A stretch of 64,000 bases of DNA from Hybos culiciformis (GCA_964007475.1 OZ023275.1:28091619-28155618), one strand, 5' to 3'. Counted from the first letter of the stretch, positions 32,461-47,477 are shown. Numbers and translations: made by a program. The notes: a model not told the origin generated them from the letters alone.

Positions 32461-34582
32461 GCAAAATATTTTAACAATGAGTCTAATATATTTTATTTTT
32501 CAAATAATAAATATCCTATAAATTACAAAATAAACAATATATAAGTAATATGGTACCTACCCTATAAATAAAATTTATTTTTCTGTTGATTTTCTTTGAA
32601 AACAAAAATCAGTATTTTATTATTTACATCGAGATAAACATTTTTTTTAAATTTATCCACAACCACAGAAATGTATGTTACGTAGTTCCGAGATAGACAG
32701 TCTTTCTGGGTACTATTTGGCTATTTTTTTGAGCTGAGGGAATAACTATCGTGGATAACTGCATATCCCTCATTTTTTGATATTATCCAGATATTAGAAT
32801 TTTTTTAAAATCAATTACAAAATTATTTAAATGTTTTTATCCCGACAGAAATATTTTCTACATGTAAATAAACAAATAAAATATCAACTAAAAATGTATT
32901 AAATTTTACAAATAGCTTAGTTAGTAGACAAAATTTTGCTGTAAAAAAAAGTTAAAATTATTATTTCATTAGAAAAACATATAAAAAATTCTTTAATGTC
33001 ATCAAAAGATAATGCAATGGCTCAAAAAGTTAATTAAAAAAAAATATATAATTAAAATTTATTATTTTTTTCATGTGAATTTTATCAGATTTAAACAGAA
33101 TTTTAAGTTCGCAGGTAGAAAATATGCTTTTTAGAATTTTTTTCGTTTAGAAATCTATATATTTTTATTACATCATTAACAAAATGTTCCTTTTTCTTTC
33201 TGTATCACCCTATTTTATTTTAAATTTTTGGAATCAATTTTTTCGATGTTTTTTTTTAATTAATAAAATATTATTATAATTAATATAATAAAATATATAA
33301 ATAAAACATAAAATTTTTATGCATTTATATAAGTATGTAGTTTCTATTATGAAAATTAATCAAAAATTATTAATAATATATTGCTTTGCTTTAGAATTAA
33401 ATAAGCATTTCAAATGCGAAAGCATATTATAAATTTTATAACAAGATACCAAAAAAGAAATAATATTTGAAATCTTTTTTAATTAAATACATGAAATGGT
33501 ATCTTTCTAAATATGTATTAAAAAAAAATCTTAAGAATAAAAAATAATTAAACCTACTGTGTTATCTAGGTAAAGTTAAATTTTTTCTTATGTTTTTAGA
33601 GAAAAAAAAGAATTAATATAAGAAACAAGGATATATATCTATATCTAATTTCTAAATAAACAAAAATACAAATTATTTCATGTATTATGATGCTATTATT
33701 GTAGATTGTAAGATCCCTTCGATTTTTAGCAAGATAGTTTAATTCTATTTTTAATTCCAAAAAAAAAAAAAAATATTACAATTATTATGTGAATTTTATT
33801 GCAATATTTCCAATTTCTAAATAATTGCAGGAAGAAAGTTATTCTATATATAATATTTATATATTATTTTTTTAAATATCTAAATTACACAAAAATTTCA
33901 CAATTAATATTTAAAAAACATATATTTATGGAGTAACTTTTGAAAATTGTCAAATTATTAAATTTGAACCTTATGCCACTAGCTATCGGGAAAATATAAC
34001 ATATTTTGTTCTAAGGAGAATTTCCATTTTTTATCTTGAATATAAATTGGCTTTATTTGACCGAAAATAAAAAAAATTATGAGATTTATTTTTTTTTATT
34101 AAAATTAAGGATAACAAAGATTATATTAACCATTTATTATTTTAATTTTAATCTATAATTAAATTTTAATTGGAGTTTTTATTAAAAAATTTAGGAATTT
34201 TTCATTAATTTTTCCGACAAAAATGATAAAAACTCACGTTATACTTAAGAATGATAAATTTTAAAAACTCCAAAAGATAGATATTTTACGTCTACACAAT
34301 ATTCTATGGTTAAAATATTAAAAATGTATATTTATTATTTTAAAAAAATTAAAAAAAGGAAAAAATTTTCATAAAAATTACATGAAATGTACTATGAAAA
34401 ATAAAAAAAAAATTGAGAACGTGGTTCAATTCGATTCTCATACTATAGAGATAGCTGTATAAAATTTGTATTTTCACAATTTATTTTTATTTGAAAAATA
34501 TAATACAAAGTGATAAAGTTAAAGTGGTAAAATAAAATTTTAATTATCTTAAATTGAAAAATATAACTATAACAATTTTAAA

Positions 34583-35236
34583 ATGGTGGAAAATACTGAA
34601 ATAGCTGCTTCTGCAACTGCTCCAGCTGAAGCAAAAAAAGCAAAGAAAACAAGTGTAGTTAAAAAACCAAAAACTACTCCAGTTCATCCACCAACATCAC
34701 AAATGGTAGATGCCGCTATTAAAGATTTAAAAGAACGTTCTGGATCATCTCTACAAGCAATTAAAAAATATTTGGCAGCAAATTATAAAGTTGATGCCGA
34801 TAAATTGGCACCATTTATAAGAAAATATTTGAAAGCATCAGTTGCTAGTGGAAAATTGGTTCAAACAAAAGGAAAGGGAGCTTCTGGTTCGTTCAAATTG
34901 TCAGCAAATGCATCAAAACCTAAAAAGGAAGGTGCTGAAAAAAAATCTAAAGCTGTCAAGAAATCTTCTGTAGACAAGAAACTAAAAAAATCTGGTATAA
35001 AGAAAGCTGCAAAGAAGAAAGAAGTTGCACCAGCAAAAAAGGCCAGCCCTGAAAAAAAGAAGGTAGCCAAAGCTACAGCTAAAGTGGCAAAAAAGACTGG
35101 CGTTGTAAAATCTGGATCAAAGCAAAAATCAACCAAACCATCCAAAATTGATGCTAAGAAACCTAAAACACCAAAACCGAAAAAAACATCTCCCCAAAAG
35201 AAAGCAGCACCAGCAAAGAAAGCAGTAAAGAAGTAA
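34583..35236 (+). CDS. H1: Linker histone H1 (unit 2)
   Basis: Protein identical to unit 1 H1, 217 residues. Possible TATAAAA at 34,458-34,464. About 470 bp upstream this unit has GGATAACAAAG where the other units have GGATGACAAAG, a private substitution. Confidence 0.98.
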   Translation: MVENTEIAASATAPAEAKKAKKTSVVKKPKTTPVHPPTSQMVDAAIKDLKERSGSSLQAIKKYLAANYKVDADKLAPFIRKYLKASVASGKLVQTKGKGASGSFKLSANASKPKKEGAEKKSKAVKKSSVDKKLKKSGIKKAAKKKEVAPAKKASPEKKKVAKATAKVAKKTGVVKSGSKQKSTKPSKIDAKKPKTPKPKKTSPQKKAAPAKKAVKK

Positions 35237-35267
35237 ATTCTTTTTTATTTAACGTATAAAAAAAAAA

Positions 35268-35283
35268 AGTCCTTTTCAGGACT
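35268..35283 (+). terminator. Histone 3' stem-loop of H1, unit 2
   Basis: AGTCCT, TTTC, AGGACT. Confidence 0.92.
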
Positions 35284-35764
35284 ACAAATTCAATAATCTT
35301 AGAGAAGAATAATTTTTAAAAATTAAAACACCAAAATTTATTAAAATTAAAATATTTTTATTTAATAATAGATATAATTAATATTTTCTACAAAATTGGA
35401 AATTTAATTTGTTTTGCTACACACAATCTTAAAATAACTACCTAATTAAATAATAGATTGATGTGTGCTGGTGTGCGTAAGTTTTAAATTTTTCAAAATT
35501 TAGATACTTTTTGCTGAACGATTTTTTTTTTCTTTGACGAATGAAACTACATTAATAAAATAATAGATATCTCTCTACATTGATGTGTGCTGGTGTGTGT
35601 ACGTTTTAAATTTTTCAATATTTTAGATACTTTACTGAATGACCTTTTTATTTTTTTGACGAATGGAACTGGAATAAAATAATTCTTTTTACGCTTAAAG
35701 AAATATAATATAATATAATTTTTTTAATTTAAAATATTTGTACTCTTTTTTTATTTAAATTTGT

Positions 35765-35780
35765 GGTCCTGAAAAGGACC
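35765..35780 (-). terminator. Histone 3' stem-loop of H4, unit 2
   Basis: GGTCCT, TTTC, AGGACC on the minus strand. Confidence 0.95.
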
Positions 35781-35828
35781 GATTTGTTTTTTTTTTTAAT
35801 AAAAAAAAACTACATAATATCAATACAT

Positions 35829-36143
<315 letters not shown>

Positions 36144-36458
36144 TCAATTTTTTATTTTATTATATTAAACACTTTTAATTTTTATATATTCACTGCACAA
36201 AGGCAAATTCACAACTAAAATTATACTCTAAATCATCATGTATTTATACTATAGGTAAACCTAAAAAAATCAATTTAATTGTGTGAGTGTGAGTTTAGCG
36301 TCGCATCACACATTCATGTTTTTTTTCATTTTTTTTCCTCAACTATAATATTTTTTTCTATAAATACGTACCACTTTAGATATTTTTTTCATTAAAGAAA
36401 AAGTGTTCAGTGAATTTTGTTCTCTTGTGTTCTTAAAGTGAAATTACCTATAAAATAA

Positions 36459-36878
<420 letters not shown>

Positions 36879-36916
36879 ATGAATTAATTTCGTAAAAAAA
36901 ATATAAAAAAACAATC

Positions 36917-36932
36917 GGTCCTTTTCAGGACC
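36917..36932 (+). terminator. Histone 3' stem-loop of H3, unit 2
   Basis: GGTCCT, TTTC, AGGACC. Confidence 0.95.
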
Positions 36933-37369
36933 ACAAAATGTTCTTTTAAAAGAGTAAAATAATATAAATAATATAGGGTCTAACTTAATCTTAAGTAAAA
37001 TAATGGAGAAAAAAATTATTTTTATTTTTTATTCAAGATTAGGTAATTTAATTAAAAAATTCCATTCCAAAGTAACGGTTCATCATCATACTTCTAGATT
37101 AGGACAAAAAAAAGGAAAAATTCTGTAGCGAAGAATAAAATATGGCATTGGAGGTTTTTTAAATTACATATATTTTTATTTATTTTTTTCACATTCACAT
37201 AAATATGCTATATTTATTTTAGAGCAGGTATTAGAAGTTTCTTTTTTAATATATACATATTTTTAAAGCAATCAAAAATTTAAAATTGATTATTTTTTTT
37301 CCTAATATAATAATTTAAAATTAATTAATTTTTAAATAAAATTATTTTCTCTTTGTTTTAGTATTTTGT

Positions 37370-37385
37370 CGTCCTAAAAAGGACG
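37370..37385 (-). terminator. Histone 3' stem-loop of H2A, unit 3
   Basis: CGTCCT, TTTT, AGGACG on the minus strand. Confidence 0.9.
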
Positions 37386-37429
37386 TTTTTTTTTTTTTCA
37401 TTTTTCTAAAAATCGTTAAACATAAATAC

Positions 37430-37810
<381 letters not shown>

Positions 37811-38082
37811 TTATTTATTTTTTTTTTCTAAGTTTCACTTCTCTAATAAAATGTTGTCACTGTTTGAAGAATACACTTCGATTAATATTTTTATACAAAA
37901 AAGGTACGTATTTATAATATTTTTACACAAACACATATTGTAAAAAATAAAATAAGAGGGGATATAAAAAAAATCTATATAAACAACACATTTTTATTAA
38001 CACTTAAATAGTCTTTGACTAAACCTCAAAATAAGAAGTTATATTGAAGTGAAGTAAAAAAAATAAAATTAAATAGTGAACA

Positions 38083-38454
38083 ATGCCTCCAAAAACAAGT
38101 GGAAAAGCAGCTAAGAAGGCTGGTAAAGCTCAAAAAAATATTTCTAAAGGTGACAAGAAGAGAAAACGCAGAAGGAAGGAAAGTTATGCAATCTACATTT
38201 ACAAAGTTTTAAAACAAGTACATCCAGATACCGGAATATCATCAAAAGCTATGAGCATAATGAACAGCTTTGTAAATGACATCTTTGAGCGTATCGCTGC
38301 TGAAGCTTCACGTTTGGCTCATTACAATAAGCGGTCAACAATAACAAGTCGAGAAATCCAGACTGCTGTAAGATTGTTGTTGCCTGGTGAGCTCGCAAAA
38401 CATGCTGTTAGTGAAGGAACCAAAGCTGTCACAAAATATACAAGCTCAAAATAA
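38083..38454 (+). CDS. H2B: Histone H2B (unit 3)
   Basis: Protein identical to the other copies; TATATAAA at 37,976-37,983, stem-loop at 38,497-38,512. Confidence 0.99.
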   Translation: MPPKTSGKAAKKAGKAQKNISKGDKKRKRRRKESYAIYIYKVLKQVHPDTGISSKAMSIMNSFVNDIFERIAAEASRLAHYNKRSTITSREIQTAVRLLLPGELAKHAVSEGTKAVTKYTSSK

Positions 38455-38496
38455 ATTCTCCATTATTTGATTACGATTCTAAATTTTTATACCAAT

Positions 38497-38512
38497 GGCC
38501 CTTTTCAGGGCC
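38497..38512 (+). terminator. Histone 3' stem-loop of H2B, unit 3
   Basis: GGCCCT, TTTC, AGGGCC. Confidence 0.95.
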
Positions 38513-40634
38513 GCAAAATATTTTAACAATGAGTCTAATATATTTTATTTTTCAAATAATAAATATCCTATAAATTACAAAATAAACAATATATAAGTAA
38601 TATGGTACCTACCCTATAAATAAAATTTATTTTTCTGTTGATTTTCTTTGAAAACAAAAATCAGTATTTTATTATTTACATCGAGATAAACATTTTTTTT
38701 AAATTTATCCACAACCACAGAAATGTATGTTACGTAGTTCCGAGATAGACAGTCTTTCTGGGTACTATTTGGCTATTTTTTTGAGCTGAGGGAATAACTA
38801 TCGTGGATAACTGCATATCCCTCATTTTTTGATATTATCCAGATATTAGAATTTTTTTAAAATCAATTACAAAATTATTTAAATGTTTTTATCCCGACAG
38901 AAATATTTTCTACATGTAAATAAACAAATAAAATATCAACTAAAAATGTATTAAATTTTACAAATAGCTTAGTTAGTAGACAAAATTTTGCTGTAAAAAA
39001 AAGTTAAAATTATTATTTCATTAGAAAAACATATAAAAAATTCTTTAATGTCATCAAAAGATAATGCAATGGCTCAAAAAGTTAATTAAAAAAAAATATA
39101 TAATTAAAATTTATTATTTTTTTCATGTGAATTTTATCAGATTTAAACAGAATTTTAAGTTCGCAGGTAGAAAATATGCTTTTTAGAATTTTTTTCGTTT
39201 AGAAATCTATATATTTTTATTACATCATTAACAAAATGTTCCTTTTTCTTTCTGTATCACCCTATTTTATTTTAAATTTTTGGAATCAATTTTTTCGATG
39301 TTTTTTTTTAATTAATAAAATATTATTATAATTAATATAATAAAATATATAAATAAAACATAAAATTTTTATGCATTTATATAAGTATGTAGTTTCTATT
39401 ATGAAAATTAATCAAAAATTATTAATAATATATTGCTTTGCTTTAGAATTAAATAAGCATTTCAAATGCGAAAGCATATTATAAATTTTATAACAAGATA
39501 CCAAAAAAGAAATAATATTTGAAATCTTTTTTAATTAAATACATGAAATGGTATCTTTCTAAATATGTATTAAAAAAAAATCTTAAGAATAAAAAATAAT
39601 TAAACCTACTGTGTTATCTAGGTAAAGTTAAATTTTTTCTTATGTTTTTAGAGAAAAAAAAGAATTAATATAAGAAACAAGGATATATATCTATATCTAA
39701 TTTCTAAATAAACAAAAATACAAATTATTTCATGTATTATGATGCTATTATTGTAGATTGTAAGATCCCTTCGATTTTTAGCAAGATAGTTTAATTCTAT
39801 TTTTAATTCCAAAAAAAAAAAAAAATATTACAATTATTATGTGAATTTTATTGCAATATTTCCAATTTCTAAATAATTGCAGGAAGAAAGTTATTCTATA
39901 TATAATATTTATATATTATTTTTTTAAATATCTAAATTACACAAAAATTTCACAATTAATATTTAAAAAACATATATTTATGGAGTAACTTTTGAAAATT
40001 GTCAAATTATTAAATTTGAACCTTATGCCACTAGCTATCGGGAAAATATAACATATTTTGTTCTAAGGAGAATTTCCATTTTTTATCTTGAATATAAATT
40101 GGCTTTATTTGACCGAAAATAAAAAAAATTATGAGATTTATTTTTTTTTATTAAAATTAAGGATGACAAAGATTATATTAACCATTTATTATTTTAATTT
40201 TAATCTATAATTAAATTTTAATTGGAGTTTTTATTAAAAAATTTAGGAATTTTTCATTAATTTTTCCGACAAAAATGATAAAAACTCACGTTATACTTAA
40301 GAATGATAAATTTTAAAAACTCCAAAAGATAGATATTTTACGTCTACACAATATTCTATGGTTAAAATATTAAAAATGTATATTTATTATTTTAAAAAAA
40401 TTAAAAAAAGGAAAAAATTTTCATAAAAATTACATGAAATGTACTATGAAAAATAAAAAAAAAATTGAGAACGTGGTTCAATTCGATTCTCATACTATAG
40501 AGATAGCTGTATAAAATTTGTATTTTCACAATTTATTTTTATTTGAAAAATATAATACAAAGTGATAAAGTTAAAGTGGTAAAATAAAATTTTAATTATC
40601 TTAAATTGAAAAATATAACTATAACAATTTTAAA

Positions 40635-41288
40635 ATGGTGGAAAATACTGAAATAGCTGCTTCTGCAACTGCTCCAGCTGAAGCAAAAAAAGCAAAGAAA
40701 ACAAGTGTAGTTAAAAAACCAAAAACTACTCCAGTTCATCCACCAACATCACAAATGGTAGATGCCGCTATTAAAGATTTAAAAGAACGTTCTGGATCAT
40801 CTCTACAAGCAATTAAAAAATATTTGGCAGCAAATTATAAAGTTGATGCCGATAAATTGGCACCATTTATAAGAAAATATTTGAAAGCATCAGTTGCTAG
40901 TGGAAAATTGGTTCAAACAAAAGGAAAGGGAGCTTCTGGTTCGTTCAAATTGTCAGCAAATGCATCAAAACCTAAAAAGGAAGGTGCTGAAAAAAAATCT
41001 AAAGCTGTCAAGAAATCTTCTGTAGACAAGAAACTAAAAAAATCTGGTATAAAGAAAGCTGCAAAGAAGAAAGAAGTTGCACCAGCAAAAAAGGCCAGCC
41101 CTGAAAAAAAGAAGGTAGCCAAAGCTACAGCTAAAGTGGCAAAAAAGACTGGCGTTGTAAAATCTGGATCAAAGCAAAAATCAACCAAACCATCCAAAAT
41201 TGATGCTAAGAAACCTAAAACACCAAAACCGAAAAAAACATCTCCCCAAAAGAAAGCAGCACCAGCAAAGAAAGCAGTAAAGAAGTAA
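40635..41288 (+). CDS. H1: Linker histone H1 (unit 3)
   Basis: Intact 217-residue H1, identical to units 1, 2 and 5. Possible TATAAAA at 40,510-40,516. Confidence 0.98.
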   Translation: MVENTEIAASATAPAEAKKAKKTSVVKKPKTTPVHPPTSQMVDAAIKDLKERSGSSLQAIKKYLAANYKVDADKLAPFIRKYLKASVASGKLVQTKGKGASGSFKLSANASKPKKEGAEKKSKAVKKSSVDKKLKKSGIKKAAKKKEVAPAKKASPEKKKVAKATAKVAKKTGVVKSGSKQKSTKPSKIDAKKPKTPKPKKTSPQKKAAPAKKAVKK

Positions 41289-41319
41289 ATTCTTTTTTAT
41301 TTAACGTATAAAAAAAAAA

Positions 41320-41335
41320 AGTCCTTTTCAGGACT
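41320..41335 (+). terminator. Histone 3' stem-loop of H1, unit 3
   Basis: AGTCCT, TTTC, AGGACT. Confidence 0.92.
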
Positions 41336-41816
41336 ACAAATTCAATAATCTTAGAGAAGAATAATTTTTAAAAATTAAAACACCAAAATTTATTAAAATT
41401 AAAATATTTTTATTTAATAATAGATATAATTAATATTTTCTACAAAATTGGAAATTTAATTTGTTTTGCTACACACAATCTTAAAATAACTACCTAATTA
41501 AATAATAGATTGATGTGTGCTGGTGTGCGTAAGTTTTAAATTTTTCAAAATTTAGATACTTTTTGCTGAACGATTTTTTTTTTCTTTGACGAATGAAACT
41601 ACATTAATAAAATAATAGATATCTCTCTACATTGATGTGTGCTGGTGTGTGTACGTTTTAAATTTTTCAATATTTTAGATACTTTACTGAATGACCTTTT
41701 TATTTTTTTGACGAATGGAACTGGAATAAAATAATTCTTTTTACGCTTAAAGAAATATAATATAATATAATTTTTTTAATTTAAAATATTTGTACTCTTT
41801 TTTTATTTAAATTTGT

Positions 41817-41832
41817 GGTCCTGAAAAGGACC
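41817..41832 (-). terminator. Histone 3' stem-loop of H4, unit 3
   Basis: GGTCCT, TTTC, AGGACC on the minus strand. Confidence 0.95.
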
Positions 41833-41880
41833 GATTTGTTTTTTTTTTTAATAAAAAAAAACTACATAATATCAATACAT

Positions 41881-42195
<315 letters not shown>

Positions 42196-42410
42196 TCAAT
42201 TTTTTATTTTATTATATTAAACACTTTTAATTTTTATATATTCACTGCACAAAGGCAAATTCACAACTAAAATTATACTCTAAATCATCATGTATTTATA
42301 CTATAGGTAAACCTAAAAAAATCAATTTAATTGTGTGAGTGTGAGTTTAGCGTCGCATCACACATTCATGTTTTTTTTCATTTTTTTTCCTCAACTATAA
42401 TATTTTTTTC

Positions 42411-42424
42411 TATAAATACGTACC
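42411..42424 (+). promoter_or_regulatory. Orphaned H3 TATA element, unit 3
   Basis: TATAAATACGTACC, identical to the other H3 promoters, but now 4.6 kb from the H3 ATG at 47,028 because of the LINE. Transcription starting here would run into the poly-T (3') end of the antisense LINE. Confidence 0.75.
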
Positions 42425-43264
42425 ACTTTAGATATTTTTTTCATTAAAGAAAAAGTGTTCAGTGAATTTTGTTCTCTTGTGTTCTTTTTTTTTTTTTTTT
42501 TTTTATTATTTTTATTTCATTTTTACAGACATAAACATTTGAGATAATCAACAATAAAACAGATTCTTACATATATATCAGTACAATATTCTTACAATAA
42601 CGAAAGATAAAAATTGACTGAAAACTTATTGTATTTTATAATTGAAATTGAATAAAAGTTAGTATAAATCATATGTAAGCTGGAAAAAATTTCATTAGTT
42701 ACTATAGAATTTAAATCCGATACAAGTATTGCTCCAGCGCTTTGAGAAGCTTTTTAGGAGCATGAGAAGTTAAGTACGATGCGTTTAAGTACATTAAAAG
42801 ATGTTCCAGCTTGAACACAAAGTGACAATTCACTATTTATTATTATTATTATTATTATTTTATATATTCTCTTTTCCTTAATTTATTAATCATTAAACAT
42901 CACATTAACATTATAAATTTAGAAAAGAAACAGAATTCAAGACGAAAATTAAAATAAAATAAAATAAAATAAAATAAAAAGAAACTAAAAAATCAAAAAT
43001 CAAAATTACAAAATTAAAAGATTAAAAAAAAAAAAATTTAAGAAGTTAAGAAATTAAGAAATTAAGGGTTCAGTAATTAAGAAATAAGAAATAAGAAATT
43101 TGAAATTTAGGAAAGCTCCTATGCTAAGACTCTAAAATGAAGGAAAGGAAATTTGGAATAAAATTCAATACGAAAAGACAAGATTATACAATATTGTAAT
43201 TATATAATATAATATGTAAGCTTATTCCCTAAAAAACTGGTACCAAAGGTACATTTTATCTAAC

Positions 43265-46177
43265 TCATACATAGAGATCCAGATTATTTTCTATTACCCA
43301 TCTGATGATCCAAACCTTGAACATAGAAAATGAGCGAGCCAGAACCAAGTCAGGTGGAATTTGTCTGAAAAGCGTAGGCCCTGAGACACTTATGCGTTGC
43401 TTACCGAATTCATTGAAGCACCGGGGTACTTCCAAATTCCCTACATCTCTAGTAATCATATTATGCGATATTAGTGGAAACTCTATAATATTATGCCCTA
43501 AGTTATTTAAGACCTTATAAACAAAACATACGACCTTTAGAAAGTATAAACCCTTAATTGGTAAATTATCAAGAACTTGTTCCGAGTATAGCGATATTGA
43601 AGGAGTCAGACGATGCAAATTGAAAACAGTTTTTACAGCTCGATTTTGCAAGCGCTGCAGCTTACTTATCTCGGTAACATTACCACCAGCCCAGACTGAT
43701 GTTATATAAGATAAGTGCGAGTGGATTAGTGCGAAATATATTTGTCTCTTGACAGGGGTAGGAAAACGATGTTTATACTTTGTGAGGATTCCTAATGCTG
43801 GAGAAATTTTTTTACTTACATTGGAAATGTGGGATTTCCAGGTAAGGTTATTTGAAATTGTAATTCCTAGAAATTTAACGTTTTCACATTCAGTTAAAGG
43901 GTTATTGTTAAGATTTACTGTTACTCGGGTGATATCGTTTGCCCTCCTCCTTTGATTGGTGCCGAAGAGAATAAATTGGGTTTTATTTACATTTAGCTTG
44001 AGCTTGTTTGATTTCATGTACCTGTCGAGCAGGAGAAAGTCAGTTTCAATTAAGTTAGAGATATGAGAAATAGAAGGGTCAGGATAAAACAGGGAAGTGT
44101 CATCTGCAAACAAATTTAAATTACCAGTTAAGCCATAGGAATATAGATCGTTTATAAAAATCAAGAAAAATAATGGGCCCAAAACACTCCCTTGAGGAAC
44201 GCCTTGACATATTGGTTTAGAAGTACTTTTACCACCCTCCTTCATCGCTACAAACTGAACTCTATCACTAAGATAGCTTCTGAAAAGGTTAAGAGCACCA
44301 GTTCTAACCCCAGCATAACGTAGTTTGATCAGAAGAATATCATGATTAACCATATCGAATGCCTTACTGAGGTCTAGAAAGAGGCCACCAACCCATTTCC
44401 CATGATCAAGCTCTTCCACAATATTATCTATGATAGTTAAGATAGCAGTTTCTGTGTTCACCTCTGGTCTAAAGCCGAACTGTCGGTGATAAAGAAAGGA
44501 GTTTCGATTTAAAAATTCCATCAATTGAAGAAAAATTACTTTTTCAACTAATTTATTAATTGCAGGTAACACAGAAATTGGTCGGTAGTTACATATATCT
44601 ATTTTGTCACCTTTTTTATAAACCGGGCATATTTTCTGGATTTTGAGCGATTTGGGATAAGTGGAGGTGTCTATAACTAGGTTTATAAGCTTTGTAAGAA
44701 ACGGAACCAGTTCTTCACTGCATAACTTAAGTGTAGAATTAGATATGCCATCCCACCCGACCGCCTTGTTGGCATCTAATTTTTGTATGAATTTTGAAAC
44801 TGTATCACAATCAGTTTGTTGTAGGCACAAAGATTGAGGAAAGTACGTCAGATGAGAAGCCGAGTAATCAATACTTGAATCGGTGGGATCAGAATTAGAA
44901 GTACTGTCAATGAAATAGTTGTTGAAGGCATTTGCAATGGAATTAGAATCGCAATGAATGACTCCATCTGTACTCTTGATGGATTTAACTCCGTCCTTAG
45001 ATTTTCTATTAAGAGTGGTGTTAATAAATTTCCAAGTTTTCCTGCTGTCTCCGCCACAGTTTTTTAGGCCTGAAGAATAGTATTGTGCCTCACATTTTTT
45101 TAAACAATAGGTCACAAGCTTACATAGTCTTGCACATTTAGTCTTCAAGTATTTATTATTCGGCATTTGTTTTAACTTTTTCCTAAGTAAGTTTTTTTTC
45201 CTAATTAAGATTTTAAGGTTTTTGTTGATCCAGGGAGCAGCAGAATATCGAGAGTTTATTGAAATTTGGGATCGTGTTGTATTTTTTTCGGTGATATATT
45301 TGATTTTATCTATCAGGAAATCTAACAAAGTATCGGGGTCGCAAAAACTGTTCGGATTGTAGTGGCCTAAAGAGACCGAGAGCTCATGTTTTATCATATT
45401 ATGGTCGATATAAATTTTTGTTATTGAGGTTTTATTATTACTTTTGAAATTCAAAGGAAGGTTAATTAGTAGGATATTATGATCGCTTAATTCGTTTTCG
45501 ATTGTATTTACCACCACGTTTCTGGAAAAAGATTGATTGAAGACAATGTGGTCAATTAGTGAATTAGTTTCAGGTCTAGTAACAGTAGAATTACAAAGAA
45601 TAAAATCATAGGAGGAATAAATATTACTAAGATCGACCGAGAGTTGCGATTCCGAAAACATGTTTATGTTTGCATCACCAAGGAGGAGAGTGGGTCTATT
45701 CGCATGCTTATTCAAATTATGATGGATAAAATTCAAGAAGACTTCAATATCAACTCGAGGCGGTCTGTAGTAGTTTATTAAGGAAACTTTTTGACCATTT
45801 AATGAGATATTGTTGAGAGTTACTTCAATATAATTGAAAGGATCATTTCCAGAAGAAATTACATTGAAATCAATATTTTTATTGATATATAATGCAACGC
45901 CGCCGTAGTTATCCTTTCTACATGAGAAAATTGAATTAAACCCAGGTATCTTATAAAGATCAGTATTGACATCTGAGATCCAAGTCTCCTGAAGACAAAT
46001 AATCTGAGGAACAGTTGGCAACTGAAATAGACAGTTTCTTAGGCTATTAAATTTGGTTATTGCCGACACACTACGACAATTTAGGGAGAAAATAACTATC
46101 TGAGCATCATCCAAAGGAACACAACCAATATTGAAATCGTCCAATCCAGAAAAGTAGTTGTTTATTATAGAACCCAT
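43265..46177 (-). CDS. LINE ORF2: endonuclease-reverse transcriptase, 970 residues, intact
   Basis: Enzyme pair for target-primed reverse transcription of the LINE RNA. An APE-type endonuclease covers residues 28-240: FSLNCRSVS, QETW at 63-66, GDAN at 167-170, SLIDH at 206-210 and SDH at 231-233 supply the catalytic residues. The reverse transcriptase covers about 500-770: NYRPISVLPAINKLVEK, FLDLSKAFDMVNHDILL, GVPQGSVLGPLFFLIFINDL and the active-site FADD at 690-693. The C-terminus (LQRLQNRAVKTVF and on) is typical of Jockey/CR1-clade elements. No stop or frameshift breaks it, so the insertion looks young. No RNase H domain was recognised. Clade is assigned by motif style only. Confidence 0.93.
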   Translation of the reverse strand: MGSIINNYFSGLDDFNIGCVPLDDAQIVIFSLNCRSVSAITKFNSLRNCLFQLPTVPQIICLQETWISDVNTDLYKIPGFNSIFSCRKDNYGGVALYINKNIDFNVISSGNDPFNYIEVTLNNISLNGQKVSLINYYRPPRVDIEVFLNFIHHNLNKHANRPTLLLGDANINMFSESQLSVDLSNIYSSYDFILCNSTVTRPETNSLIDHIVFNQSFSRNVVVNTIENELSDHNILLINLPLNFKSNNKTSITKIYIDHNMIKHELSVSLGHYNPNSFCDPDTLLDFLIDKIKYITEKNTTRSQISINSRYSAAPWINKNLKILIRKKNLLRKKLKQMPNNKYLKTKCARLCKLVTYCLKKCEAQYYSSGLKNCGGDSRKTWKFINTTLNRKSKDGVKSIKSTDGVIHCDSNSIANAFNNYFIDSTSNSDPTDSSIDYSASHLTYFPQSLCLQQTDCDTVSKFIQKLDANKAVGWDGISNSTLKLCSEELVPFLTKLINLVIDTSTYPKSLKIQKICPVYKKGDKIDICNYRPISVLPAINKLVEKVIFLQLMEFLNRNSFLYHRQFGFRPEVNTETAILTIIDNIVEELDHGKWVGGLFLDLSKAFDMVNHDILLIKLRYAGVRTGALNLFRSYLSDRVQFVAMKEGGKSTSKPICQGVPQGSVLGPLFFLIFINDLYSYGLTGNLNLFADDTSLFYPDPSISHISNLIETDFLLLDRYMKSNKLKLNVNKTQFILFGTNQRRRANDITRVTVNLNNNPLTECENVKFLGITISNNLTWKSHISNVSKKISPALGILTKYKHRFPTPVKRQIYFALIHSHLSYITSVWAGGNVTEISKLQRLQNRAVKTVFNLHRLTPSISLYSEQVLDNLPIKGLYFLKVVCFVYKVLNNLGHNIIEFPLISHNMITRDVGNLEVPRCFNEFGKQRISVSGPTLFRQIPPDLVLARSFSMFKVWIIRWVIENNLDLYV

Positions 46178-46479
46178 TTGTATGTTATTGAATGTTTGAA
46201 ATTGCTTTCCTACTCAAGTACGCCTAAAATTTTATAGAAAAATTTTAAAGTAAAATAATAAAATCAAATTAAATTAACTAATTAGTATTATCGAAATAAA
46301 ATAAAAATAAAAATAAAAATAAGAATAAAAATTAAAAATTAAGTAAAATTAAGTAAAAAACTTTTTTTTTTTTTTTAAATCAATTGCAAAATAAAAATTG
46401 TAGGAACAATTTAGGTTTATATGGAAAAAATTTATATATAGTTTATATATTATATATAGTTTTAAAATTTATATATAGT

Positions 46480-46986
46480 TTATCTTATATCGTGGGCTTC
46501 CTGACTGACCCCAGGACCATTTCTTGATAAAACATCATTGGATGTGGACCCATTGGACATATTCATGCTGGATAGTTTGTTGTTGTTGTGGTTATTATAC
46601 ATGTTGTTGTTACCTTGGTTGTTATTGCTACAAGCCTTAGAACCATCTGTTGTTATGGATTTAATAATACCATCAACGTCTGAATAACCATATATTGGAA
46701 TCGGTTGACATCCTTCATATTCTTTAACTAGTATTCTGCCACCTCTGCTGTATATATATTTGTAGTTGTAAGACTTAAGAATATTACAATATTTTAACAG
46801 CTCAAAATTTTCCTTTGTTAGTAAGTCGTATGTTTTGGATTCAGGTCCCAGAAAAGATTTTAGTTTAGTAAAATTCTTTGTAAAATTGTATTTGCTGTCA
46901 ATACTCTTGAATTTTATAAAAATGGATGAAAACTTTGTATTCTTAGATTGCCTTAGAGATATGATGTCCTCATTACCTCATTACCC
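46480..46986 (-). pseudogene. LINE ORF1, C-terminal fragment (5'-truncated)
   Basis: An open frame from the element's 5' edge to TAA at 46,480-46,482. It contains KFKSIDSKYNFTKNFTKLKS, YKYIYSRGGRILVKEYEGCQ and a long Asn/Ser-rich tail. The YxYxWxxxGxIxVKE-like block resembles the C-terminal domain (FP_C type) seen in ORF1 proteins of insect Jockey/CR1-like elements. The N-terminal coiled coil and start codon were lost by 5' truncation, so the fragment cannot make a full ORF1 protein. Confidence 0.65.
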
Positions 46987-47018
46987 AGGTTCTTAAAGTG
47001 AAATTACCTATAAAATAA

Positions 47019-47438
<420 letters not shown>

Positions 47439-47477
47439 ATGAATTAATTTCGTAAAAAAAAATATAAAAAAACAATC

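Larger units (their letters stand above)
42481..46994 (-). mobile_element. Jockey/CR1-like non-LTR retrotransposon inserted in the H3 leader of unit 3
   Basis: The element spans 42,487-46,988 (4502 bp), antisense to H3. A 6 bp target duplication GTTCTT flanks it (42,481-42,486 and 46,989-46,994). Its poly(A) tail appears as a T-run at 42,487-42,504. The 3' UTR is 42,505-43,264 and includes AAAAT-type microsatellites at about 42,950-42,980. ORF2 fills 43,265-46,177 without stops, and a C-terminal piece of ORF1 occupies 46,480-46,986. The left-out part of ORF1 shows that the copy is 5'-truncated, as is usual for target-primed reverse transcription. Comparison with intact units shows exactly 4508 bp gained. 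Confidence 0.95.

Noticed and set aside
43305..45057. Small frames at 43,305-43,520, 43,749-43,955 (plus) and 44,848-45,057 (minus)
   Set aside because: Shadows of LINE ORF2.
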